Assembly (NCBI GenBank): GCA_029582265.1
Contig: CM055823.1
Coordinates: 7,824,761-7,888,760, forward strand
Direction: 5' to 3'
Length of the DNA stretch: 64,000 nt
Origin: Zoroaster sp. YZ-2022
Lineage: Eukaryota; Echinodermata; Asteroidea; Forcipulatida; Zoroasteridae
Position numbers and translations under genes: made by a program. The notes below the pieces were generated by a model. That model saw nothing but the letters and a program-made list of their open reading frames with translations. It made no database searches and was not told the origin of the DNA. Positions 12,420-26,000 of this stretch are shown here, in pieces (positions within the stretch are counted from its first letter, which is position 1; each line of letters begins with the position of its first letter).

Positions 12420-12990
12420 GATGCATCCAGTAGAGATGTTATTGTTTTTGGTGATTACTGCGAAGGCATTCTTTTTATTAGGAAACAACTAGGTCAACTC
12501 TCGTACACGTAACATACGCATATCATAACTCGTACTCATTTTAGTCAACTCGTACGCATACATGTACTGTACGCGTGCCAACTCGTACTTTTACCAACTC
12601 GTACTCATTATAGTTAACTGGTAGGCCTACACCTACCAACTCGTACGATTGTAAAATATACAAGTTGGCAAAAGTACGAGTTGGTAGATGCATCCAGCAC
12701 CAGTAGAGATGTTATTGCTTTTGGAGTTTACTGTGAAGGCATTCTTTTTTATTAGGAAATAGCTAGGTCAACTCGACATACGTAGGTCCTACGCGTGCCA
12801 ACTCGTACTTTACCAACTCGTACTCATTTTAGTTAACTGGTATACGCCTGAATTCAAGTCAATTCGTACCCCTACCAACTCGAACGAGCACATGCCAACT
12901 CGATCGTAAAGTATACAAGTTAGCAGAAGTACGAGTTGGTACCCGGCGAGTTAGCACAAGTACGAGTTAACTCGTACAGTATTCAGTGAA
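12420..12990. repeat. CAACTCGTAC decamer array on a tandem duplication
   Basis: About fifteen copies of CAACTCGTAC-like words in both orientations. Two tandem units begin AGATGCATCCAG (about 12419 and 12687), sharing GTAGAGATGTTATTG and TATTAGGAAA. Confidence 0.6.
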
Positions 12991-13929
12991 CATACCTAAT
13001 TATATTCTAATTTCTTCTCGCCCATTGATTTACAGGTATATAATGTACCCATTCATAATTGTATGATATTTTATGATTTAATGAAAATTGAAATAATTGT
13101 ATATTCAAGGACTCTTCCTGTTTAACATTAGTAAATAGTAATATGATCGTTTCAGAGCAGTTCCTTTTACATCATTTATTTATAAAAGTTAGTCTTGTCA
13201 TGGAGGTAGAATTTTCCCTCCATGGTCTTGCTGAAGATTCCTTTTGAACAGTCTTTTGTTAAAAACTAATTAAGTTAGCTGTTGTAGCTGCATGTAGTAT
13301 AAATGGTTTTTCAGAATATTTTAGTTTGAAGAGTAATATCCTTCATATTGTGTTATTTTACATTTGATAAAACCTGACTAGAACAAGGTGAACTTCAGCT
13401 CCATACTAAGTTAGAATCCTTGGGTACAGATCAACAGGATTGCAACAATTGTAAGAACTTGAGTATGGAGAAGAAAACTTATTTATAGAAGACTTATTTA
13501 TAGTTGGCCAGAAAATAAAGTCCAGCTTATCAGTGAAGTTTACCAGACATTGTTTATTGGTAGTCCTGAGGGAAGACCCGAGGTCGTCCTGAGGTGTTGT
13601 GTCCATGGCAACAAGGGCTTATGGCCACAGGAACATTCTGAGTTGTTTCTATATTATAAATGCTGGATATTATGTGTATTTATATGTTTAAGTGAATGCG
13701 TGTAACAATGGTGTAAAATATTGCTCAGTGAAGCCTGCGAGAAAAGAGGCGATAATGTGCAGTGCGCCACGTTAGGTTCCATCAACAATATAGTAACAGA
13801 AATTACCTCAAATTCGGTTAAGTTACCTCAAATTCGGTTAAGGGGTTTTGGAGTAATTCCTTTAATAAAGTTGTTAAATAAAATCAAATAATTTAATGAA
13901 ATTATTGGTAAAATTGTGGAGATGAAAGC
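12991..13929. other. AT-rich intergenic stretch
   Basis: Only a short tandem TTACCTCAAATTCGGTTAAG (about 13803-13842, two copies) stands out. Confidence 0.4.
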
Positions 13930-14449
13930 TTGTTTAACCCATTAACTGTCAATTGTACGAATTCATGCCAAATAATGAGCCTCCAACAACACGTCCGGCA
14001 TATCAAGACTACCCTCCATCGCAATGGCTACCAGCAAACCCATCCCCAACCCCAACTGCAGGATATCCCTTCGGTCAACATCCCACACATTCAGTATGTC
14101 TCCCGTACATTGTCCCGCTGCGCTTCCCAACAGCTCAGGCGCATCTTCAACCAAGCTATAACATCAAATTCTACCATTCAGGTTTCCCGATGCCCATCAA
14201 CTCCAAGGTTCTCTTCACACCCACAAGGACAAGCATGATCACAGCAACCGCCTGGGAGTGTATCGTATCCCCTGTGAATGTGGACAGTTCTACATATGGG
14301 AAACGGAATGCAATTCCCACCAAGCTCAAGGAACATTGAGCACACGGACAACGAGGGGATTTTGACAGGTCATGACATCGTGAAGCACGCCTACAACGTA
14401 GAACATAAAGTCAACTGGCAGAAAGCAGAACTAATCATTCAAGTCCGGA

Positions 14450-14452
<3 letters not shown>
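13930..14452 (+). pseudogene. Penelope-like retroelement, RT C-terminus and GIY-YIG start, broken
   Basis: Frame pieces show a Penelope-type RT end (VNIPHIQYVS, LRRIFNQ) and, from 14255, GVYRIPCECGQFYIWET, the start of a GIY-YIG endonuclease with the Gly of YIG replaced by Trp. Later frame pieces contain GHDIVKHAYNVEHKVNWQK. Several frameshifts make it non-functional. It is interrupted at about 14452 by the LINE and resumes at about 16416. Confidence 0.7.
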
Positions 14453-16415
<1,963 letters not shown>

Positions 16416-16860
16416 AAATGGCACTCAAGACGCATCAGAGAGACTAGAGGCCATCGAATTCCACAAACATCACACCGTTAACCAAGACATCGCGGCTTCA
16501 CCTCAGTGAAATCAGGCATCCCAACTAACGGTTCCCTATATCCACGGTCATCAGCCACCCCAGGCTTGGGACTTCTATGGCTTCAGTCACTATCCCACCC
16601 ACTCTTCTCTATTACCCTGCGCTTTCTCCTACTGACACGAGTCAGTGAGCACACACCATATATGCAAGCGCGCCCAAGCACGTCCAGTCTCTATGGTCCC
16701 ACCTTCGCTTCTCATCGAGCGAATCACCCGCCCATCCTCCACTCAGCTAGAGTCCGACATTCTCCTGAAGACGATCAAAGTATACTCATTACTGATCGAA
16801 ACGTTGAGTTTCTCTCCTGTGGTTGTTCTCGGAACCAGCAATTATTACAACTCCTAGCCC
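16416..16860 (+). pseudogene. Penelope-like element, C-terminal part
   Basis: Frame pieces EAIEFHKHHTVNQDIAA fit the end of a Penelope GIY-YIG domain (E-A-I-E-x-x-K-H). Near the end, CCTGAAGACGATCAAAG and ACTGATCGAAACG match the tail motif of the hairpins at 50518 and 55812. With 13930-14452 this is one element split by the LINE. Confidence 0.62.
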
Positions 16861-17487
16861 TAATTATAGAGTGTATCTGTTGCTACCTATACTTTTTGTA
16901 ATAATTTTATTTTGTATTTAACGGAACCTTAATTTCAAAAATATTTTAAAATGTAAATGAATATACTCTTATATGAAAAAGTTAAATATTTGCAATTTTG
17001 TTGAGATATTAAGGTAGAAGTATCAGACAACTACAGTGACGGGTAATTATCAGATTTTATCAAATTAACAGATTGTTACGGTAACTATTACTAATGTGAT
17101 GTAAGTTGGTATACGTATCAACCATCTTGAGAAATTATTTCGTCTGAAGTGTTTTCATCTCAGAGAAAACGGATATTAATATTTAAAATGTATATTGTTC
17201 ATTTTCTCAATAACGTGAGCACATGTTGTGATGATTTTATGTGTTTGTGGGTGTGTGTGTGTGTGTGCCGTGCACACGTATTTTATACCCAAAGTAGTTA
17301 AATTTTTGGACTTTTTAATGAGAAAATAGTGCAAATGCCTTCATAATTTTTTATTGTCCGTTCCTCACGCTATTCCAAAGGTTTTGTATACTGGTACTCA
17401 ACAGACATTCCAGTCCCTCACATTTTAATAATCTCACCAAAATCGCAGGGATTAATGCAAACAATTGTTTAATTATTGGCTACAATT

Positions 17488-17743
17488 AATAATAATAATA
17501 ATAATAATGTGTGGACTTATATAGCGCACGTATCCACCAACTAAGTGGTGCTCAAGGCGCATTCTTTTTTACGTGCATTACACAACACACGGGACCTACG
17601 GCTTTACGTCCCATCCGAAGGACGAAGCAATTACGGTTAAGTACCTTGCTCAAGGACACAAGTGTCACGACCGGGGCTCGAACCCACACCCTGCTGCTGG
17701 CAACACCAGAACTTGAGTTCGGTGCGCTAGACCGCTCGGCCAA
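17488..17743 (-). mobile_element. tRNA-derived SINE, variant subfamily
   Basis: AAT tail at 17488-17508, the shared CACGTATCCACCAACTAAGT end, then a body different from copies 1-3, and the tRNA-like head read from 17743 (GCCGAGCGGTCTAGCGC, GGGTTCGAGCCCC). Confidence 0.8.
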
Positions 17744-19786
17744 TAAAGAGTCAGTGGTTGTATTTCAAATGAAATATTATAAATCTACTATTGTTTTGAA
17801 AGAAATGTCTCATTTTGTCCGTCCCTCACACGAAAAATGTCCGTCCCTCACGCTAAATTTAATCCACTCTCTGATCTTAACATTCCTGTATAGTGAGTTG
17901 GGTATTATTGATTGTAAATTGGAGAATGTTTCCATTATTGTGTTAAATTAAGTTGACAATGTTTCCAAGTTTCAGTTTTAAAAATCGGAAATTGTGAATA
18001 GCCTATTGGTGAAGATAGTCAGTTTTATTGGTATTTGTCCATCTTTTGCCAGTATAAGGGCCAAATATAAATATTTGATTAAAAATAAACCAGAATAATT
18101 TGGCACAGCAATGTCCATACCTCACGTGACGGATGGATTTAGGATCACACTCGTAATAGGGATGTTAGACCCAAAATTCAAATTCCTTGTTTCTCTACAA
18201 AACTCATATCAAACTTACAAAACTTACAAAAAATATCAAAATTAATTTTAAAAAATACACAAATTGATGAAACGGTTCAAAAGTTACAGATTTTTAAGTA
18301 GTTAATATTCGGGGTCCTTCCTGAAAAAAATGCAATGGAACTTTTCTGTATAAGCGTGACACCGTGAGTGAAAACGTCCAAACTGATTCTTGTGTACTTT
18401 GTGTCTATTTTAATATGTTATATCTCCAAATCCATTCATATTAATACAACACTGAAATCTTAAAGGCTGAACATCTGTCACAAATGTTTTGTCCTGTAAG
18501 AGTACATGATATAGTGTTCTTCGGTGATTCATTATATTCTTATTTCACAAGCCCGTCACAGTTGGCGTAATAAGTTCAATAGGCAGAACAGCCAAAAGGG
18601 CAAAGAAGGGTGACCCTTCCAATCACTGAGTGCGTTACGGATCACGTGATGCATTTCCTGCTATTCCGTGTTAAACTTACTCCATGTACACAGTTTTTAA
18701 ATCGCAAAACATTCCTATTTAAACACGTTATTTCTCACTTGATTATTCAATAAATTCCGATATTTAGGTTCCTAAAGTAAATATTATTCATTTGGAACGC
18801 TGTCACAAGTTTCGAAATTTCTTTAGGAGACCACATATCCGCTGTCAAATTCCCAGCTTAATATCGGCAACACCACCGTCAAAATCAAAACGGGGGCCCA
18901 CAAAATGCGTCAATCAAAAGTTGATCCCGATTAATAATGGATCTTAAATTTGGTGAAAATGTACAAAAGATATTTATAAGTATTCGTGTAGCACGATCAG
19001 TTCAAAAACATGAAATATTAGGCCTGGATGTTAGGCATGATTTCAACCGATCCGTACACCCGAAATGTGGCTTGTTTCGGTAATCGTCGGAACTGTGTTT
19101 GGATGTATTTGGTATGAATGGGACTTCCAAATATGGGCAATGTGGGAGTCCAGGATTACCTTTTGATTCATCCGACATTGCCCGAGCTTGCAGAACAGCC
19201 GATTCGGTTTGGTGCCGCGTGCACTTTTCCTCGATTTCAACAAGAGCTGCACAGCAAGTGTTAAAAATGTAACCATTTTCAAGCAGTACTATAATAGCAC
19301 TTTTCCTTTTTTTATTCGTAGGGAAACTTGGGTTTTATTGAGAAGAAGTCTTCCTCCCTTCAAATGTGGAATCATAATTGAAAACAATTTTGAAAAGGGC
19401 ATGTTTTTGCACTCGTACTAGTTTCTGTGTGTGTGTACGTAACGCTGTGGTATTTCAGGATTTATTACTGGTTCCTGTGACATGCCTACTTGTAATTGAA
19501 ACTTTCACAGGTTTGTTGTTTAATGATCTGGATTCAAAGAGATGAAGATTGTACTCGCTTTGAATAAAGATCATTAAAGAACCAACCATGGTTTATTTCA
19601 GCATTTTACGTTTTGTTGTTAAAAAACTATTGGAAATGTATTTATATTTTTGTATTCATTCTACCATTATATTTTGGAAAAAGTACTCTTTCCCAAACTG
19701 GAATTTTTTAAAAAGAATTATAAAATATAATCATAATATTTTGAATAAATCTCGAAGTGGTGATCATAGTTTTCTATCGCAATTCC
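17744..19786. other. AT-rich stretch upstream of the TPR/J-like gene
   Basis: No protein-like ORF or mobile element recognised. A 5' non-coding exon of the gene at 19831 should lie here or further upstream; none could be fixed. Confidence 0.4.
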
Positions 19787-19830
19787 TGTCACAGGTTAAC
19801 TGTCGGGAAAAAGTTGAGTCGAGGCTGAAG

Positions 19831-20014
19831 ATGCCAAAAGGTACCAGTACATCTCCTGAAACTGCGAGTGCCAGTATGGCTTCTCCCAGGAGGTCAGCGA
19901 GGCAAGCGGAACGACGGAAGAGAAAACGTCAAGAAGAGGAAGTCCAAGCGGAAAAGAAACCCAAACGGGAAAGAAACAAGAGCTCCAATCGCAGTCGAGG
20001 TGCCAAACGCCCAG
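19831..20014 (+). CDS. TPR/J-like gene exon 1, basic tail
   Basis: 61 codons plus one base, ending at the donor GTAATA. Ser/Thr-rich start (TSTSPETASASMASP), then a Lys/Arg/Glu-rich segment. The upstream in-frame extension to 19588 is AT-rich and crosses a likely acceptor (TGTCACAG at 19787-19794), so it is not coding. Confidence 0.75.
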
Positions 20015-23000
20015 GTAATAAGGGAGCGTTTCAAAACTCAAAGAGCTTGAAAGTTCCAGTTGGAACAATGACCGTTCCCATCGGGAAAACACGCTGTTCT
20101 CACCGGGAACGGGCGGCATACCATTTGGGAATGCTTTGGGAATACATTCCACTCACTCTGTCGTGGCCGAGCGGTCTAGCTTACCGGACTCAAGTTCTGG
20201 TGTCAGCAGCAGAATGTGGGTTCGAATCCCGGCCGTGACACTTGTGTCCTTGAGCAAGACACTTAACCATAATTGCTTCTCTCCACCCAGGGGTTAAATG
20301 GGTACCTGTGAGGGCAGAGTTGGTTGATTAGCCCTATATGCGCTGTAATGGCAGCAATTGAGCTGTATACTCCCCAGGGAGCTGAGATGGTTTCAGGAAT
20401 GATTTATGAGCCTTATGAGCAGGGGTAATGATATAATGCGCCTTGAGCACCACTTAGTTGGTGGATACGTGCGCTATATAAGTCCACACATTATTATTAT
20501 TATTAACCACTTTCAATATCTGGCTAGACACATTTAATTTGGAGCAGTTGTTTTTCCTTGTGGGAACACTGTCAACCATTCATTTCAGGAAGGCACTGAT
20601 GAATTCCCTTTTGAGTTCTTTCTTGTTGATAATCTTTATGAGTTGAATTTCCTGATGCTAGTATGTTTAACAGTGATGAAAATATGGCCCATTTTCATAT
20701 TTACCCCCCGGAAAAAAAATTAATTAATTAATTAAACAAATAAAAATAAATAAATAAAAAATAAAAATCCCAAAAAGGTGCCAAGCTCCCATATATAGAA
20801 ACAACAAAAATTGTTTGGTAGTCACAGTACATGTACAGCAAATTGCTGTGTGAAATGATCTATTGTTGATCCAATAAAGAATGTATCGCTTTTTACACAC
20901 TAGAAATAATGGTTCAAATGTACACCCTTAGGGGTGCATATCGTTGATATAATAGCAACACTCCTGTGGGTGCAGACTTGGCACCCCCTGGATGTGTGCC
21001 TCCACTACGGGTGAATATTTGCTCCTTTGAGGGTGAAAATCATGCACCATTTTCAAATGTGCCTAACTGAGCAAAACCTGCACCCCAGTTGCACCCTTAA
21101 TTCTTAGTGTGTACAAAATCTTACTTGGTATATACAGTTCATGGTGATATCGAACAGACCTTGAGATCTTTCTGTCTGAGACAAAACTTCCAAGTTAGAA
21201 TGTTCAACAGGTAGATGTTCATGTTATAGCATTGTGTCGTTTCTTTCTGTTCAAACGCCTTTCTGTGTCTTTTAGACACAGGTACACGTACACCAACAAC
21301 TGATGAATCCGTTTATGAATCTGCCAAACTTCGCCAGGAAGGTAACGATAATTACAGAAGTGCTTTTCAACAAGGGATGCCTTCAGTCATAAAGCGTGCA
21401 AGACTAGAGACCGCTCTAAGGTTCTACAAAAGGGCGGCTAATGCAGCGAGTGGACGCACCCATTTGGCGGATTGGTCATCTGCCACAAAGAATTGCGGCA
21501 TGGCATCCAAACGACTGGCCCAGGAGTTCATGGAAGAAGACAACCATGACCAGGGAAACAGTAAATCACTGGGTCTGTTCAAGGACTCCTTGAAATTTAT
21601 GAGTCAGGCTGTGCAACGTGGGTCGTCTTCTCAAGGGTCAGCATGGGCTACAAAAGTGAAAAATGAAATGGAAGCCACTTACTTCGAAGTCCTGGAAATA
21701 ACCAACTCATTTGAAGGTATTGAACCAAAGCTGCGAGAGCTGTATCAAGTGGCCAACTTAATGCCACTCGGAGTTATCTTGGCAAATGCAAAATTGCATA
21801 TTGCCAGTTTACTCTTCAAGGAGTCTGTACGCCTCCTAGAAAAGGAGAACTTCAAAGACAGCTTAAGCTGTCTTCACGATATTCATCAGCCGGTCGAAGA
21901 AGGTCTTCGAATTCTTAGAAACAGCGCCATCAAAGATGATTACCAGGCCGAAGACCTTCGGCTTGACCTGAAGGTGATGAAGCGGGATACCATGTACCAC
22001 ATATCGACCGCGGAATCCCTCCAAGCCCGGAAATGCGGCGAGAAGATGCTGGCCGAGTTGCTGAAGAGTGAAGAATTCCTAGATATGGATTTGGTTTGGA
22101 CAACCTTGGACTGGTTCAAGCAGGCCAGTCTCAAGGTATAGTGTAAAGCCGGTTCATATACTCTGCGGGAATGCAAAAGCGAAACATGTGACTGTGATGA
22201 TAACCATTGTTGACATCTGGATATTTAGTCACTTCGCTTTGGCATTCACAGGAAGTATGAAGTTCATACCTGGACATACATGAAACCCATAGACAACAAA
22301 AAATGCAAGGAAACAAACTTTTGACTGCATCGGGCTAAGCCTGTGCCGGTTACACGGTTACACGGTTAACCGACCGTTTATCCGGTTACACGTTTACGAT
22401 TTTTCGGTTCAGTTAATCGTAAAATAAAGTCAATTCAGAAGGTTCTGCGGTTGAAGCTATTTTCCTGTAAATTGCGATCTCGCTGTCGCTGATAACAAAC
22501 TTGTTTTCTTTTCTTTTTTGTGATACATTTTCCAATCGGCAGGGCTTGTTGCTTATTATAGTTACAGTCTCAGTTAATCTGTGTTATCATGTACCGTAAT
22601 TTCCGGAATATAAGCCGCGGCTTATACGTTGATTTTGACACGGTAAAAGTTGCCTGCGGCTTATACGCGGTGCGGCTTATACGCCGAGGTATGAATCTTG
22701 AAGAACAAAACACCGTTTGCACAATTAAGCAAAAATCGTTGGTAAACAGACAGAAACAGAAACCTAAAAACCTTTATTGTTCGTAGCGAAAATGGTCTGG
22801 TCATTGTCAGTTTTAGTGAGCGGACCTCGATACACACAGATTTATTCAAAACTTCTGAAAAAACCGTTGCAACGTTTAGCGCCAGCGACATCACAATCCA
22901 CTACGTAGATCGTAGTCTATGCCATGCGTGTACCAGAGAGCCAATGGGAAAATTCGTTATATCGTAGTCTACGGAAGGAGCCAATAGGAAAATTCGTTAC

Positions 23001-26000
23001 GCGTGGCAGGCGATGAGTCATCGTTTCGTTGGTTGCCGTTGTAGTGATTACATGTACGTTGTGCAGAAAGCAGGCAACCAGCGGGACTACGTTCGACATT
23101 CCCGAATGCCGTAAATAGTGATACGGGAATGGAACAGCAAAATAAAAATGGTGCAGAAATTTCGAGATAAATACTCGAGATAAACTCGAGATAAACACAT
23201 GTCTTAAATATGAAATAATAACACGAACACACGACTAAAAAAGGTTGTGTTTTATTTATTTTTTTAAGTTGTTTTTTTCATTTGATACTTTTAACTTGAG
23301 AAAATCAGTTGATTTTTATTAAATTCTGTATGGCATACATTGATTATATTCCTTTCAAAATGTTTCGATCACCATGAGTATCGTACTATTGTGCGCGCCG
23401 GTTCGTAGAACAACCTATTTTTTAATCAACAATTTTTGACTGAGAGACGGACGGTTACACGTGTAACCGACCGTTTCAGAAACGGTTACACGTTTACAAA
23501 AATAACCGTAAACGCACAGGCTTACATCGGGCTATAACACTCAAAACTGCTGGCAGCTGAACACAATTTGCAATAGGGCTAAGTCAGACCGGCTCTGGTT
23601 TTTGTTTAAGTTGTTTTTAGGTGTTCGGTTTGGGACGAGCCCGAATGTTTAGGTGTTCGCATGCTAGCATATCAGCGCGAACACCTGTTGAAATTGTTCG
23701 AATTATTAGTTGTTCGTGCGAGCAGCGATGTTCGATACGGAAAGCGAGCAAAGAAAATTTTGGCTGATGCCGGACTCGAACCCGAGACCTCTCGAATACC
23801 AACTGATCTAACCAGCCCCTATGTTGGTGGGCGGTCGACTTATGCCAATTATTTATTGCTCTATGGGGCCATTTATTACATAACTGTCACAATTTGTGTG
23901 TAAATAGACTTCAGTTAATATATATTTATTTTTGGATGACATTTCTTACGGCTTCAGGCTGCTGAACGTGACCTTGAGCAAGAAGCAGCAGCCCTGAGTT
24001 ACCTCGGCTTTATCCATCAAAAGATCCTCTTCTCTACCACCAAAAGCAAGCACTACTACAAGAGATGCCTGGAGTTGGTGGACGCAGCCAAGCCGAAGAC
24101 ATTTCTGCAGCAGGCGTGGTACCAACAGTGTGTTAGTGGGTTTAGCAAAATCCAGGATGCGGAACGCAAGAGAGATGAGGCAGAACAGCAGAAAATCAAA
24201 AACAAGGTCAGACGCCAGTCGATTTTTAAAACCATTTCATACACAATTTATTTCCGAAATGTGACGATGTCCGACGTATTGGTTGTCATATATATTAAGT
24301 ACAAACAGTTTCGAATGACAGCACAATGCAATGCCAACATATGTGGCATTATATGTAAAATGTGTTTGTCACATCACGGCTCGATAACGGGAATGCTCTC
24401 CTTTACGGTCTTCCGCAGAATCAAATATCTCGTCTTCAGCACATACAAAACACAGCAGCTCGTGTTGTGACTTTGTCCAGAACGTCATGCCATATCACGC
24501 CAATCTTGAAAGAACTGCACTGGCTTCCTGTTTCACAGAGAATTGTTTTTAAACTTATGCTAATTGTTCACAAATCTTTTAATAACATTGCTCCAATTTA
24601 TATTTCTGAACTGCTTAAAGTCTACACTCCATCACGCAATTTGCGCTCCAGCAACATATCACTCCTAAAGGAACCGACTTCAAAACGGAACTGGGGTGAT
24701 AGGTCGTTTTCTGTCGCAGCTCCGAGACTCTGGAATCATCTTCCAACTAAACTCAAATCTTGTCATAGTATAACCAGATTTAAGTCGATGCTTAAAACTC
24801 ATCTTATGTCACAACTCTTCAAAGATGATGTATATTTGTAATTGCATTGTAGGTACACGTATCTCGGTACATAATTTTTAATTTTTTCCCCCTATGCTAT
24901 CATTGTATTATTGTTTGTATTCATGTTTTTCTTTGTTTCCGCGCCTTGAGCGCCCAGCAGGGTGGATATGTGCGCGCTACAAATCTTTATTATTATTATT
25001 AAATGGGCTGTAAAAGCTGAAATAAACCTGGGAAAGTAAGATGCTAGATTATTGACTGCAATAGACATCTTCCACAGCTGTATAGTTGTTCATACAGGCA
25101 AGATTTAATCAAATTAGCTAACAAATCTGGAATTTACCATGTTGAAAACAGCTGCAAAAGCACCAACCATCCTGCAGCCGTTTTGTTTGACTGCTAGTAA
25201 ATTTGTCAGAAGTGGCCCATGAGATCACTATAATAGATGCTTTAGGCTTGAGAAGGTTACAGAGTGCTGTGAGAAATTGTCTATATAGCTGTTTGGGATA
25301 TACTTGTATATGCCGGTCGGACCCGCATTATATAACTTTAGCTTTCGCATTTTCACTGGTGTGCAATTTGTTGTGCAATTTTCAGTATTTTTCAGGTAGG
25401 ACAAATAGAATCAGAGAGACTTTTCATGTCAATAATTCCTTGTTTATGAGAGAATATTTCTTTGAATTTCACGATGCTAGCATATTTGAAAATGATGAAA
25501 TTATGGCCCAGTGGAATACGTAGGTAAATGTAGCATTTATTATCGTTTATTATTTTATTATTATACATTGCTGTACCTTCCTATTCAGGGCACAGAGATT
25601 GATTTCATTCTAATTTTAAGAACAATAACAACTGAGAATGTACTCATTACAAAGAAAATGAATGGTACATCTTCCTACGTAACAAGGACACTATGTCGAT
25701 CACAAAGCTTGCTCCAACTTGGTGGAATGGCCCAAATATTAAACAAAAAGAACTAGAATTCAGTGGCGTCTTTGTAATTTTGACTAGCCTGCCGGACTAC
25801 TAGGAGAGAGAATTTTACTTGTCTGCCACTGTTTTATTAACTGGCATTCAGCCAGCGGACCACTGACAAATTCGAACCCTGACACAACATGTGGGGCAAA
25901 TCTAATGCAATTTCTAAAACGGATCAAGACATACGTATTGATTTCTAAGACAACCTTTTACACGCAAATGGACATGCCTGTTTGTTATTATTGATGAAAA

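Noticed and set aside
19588..19830. Upstream extension of TPR/J-like exon 1
   Set aside because: AT-rich, Phe/Ile/Tyr-rich peptide unlike the downstream part, with an acceptor in between.
20159..20235. Functional tRNA gene
   Set aside because: A and B boxes are present, but no closed cloverleaf, and the same head recurs with the same 3' body, so it is a SINE head.
24362..24841. Host gene exon in intron 3 of the TPR/J-like gene
   Set aside because: Matches the LINE copy on the other strand at 14966-15500 and ends in the LINE tail.
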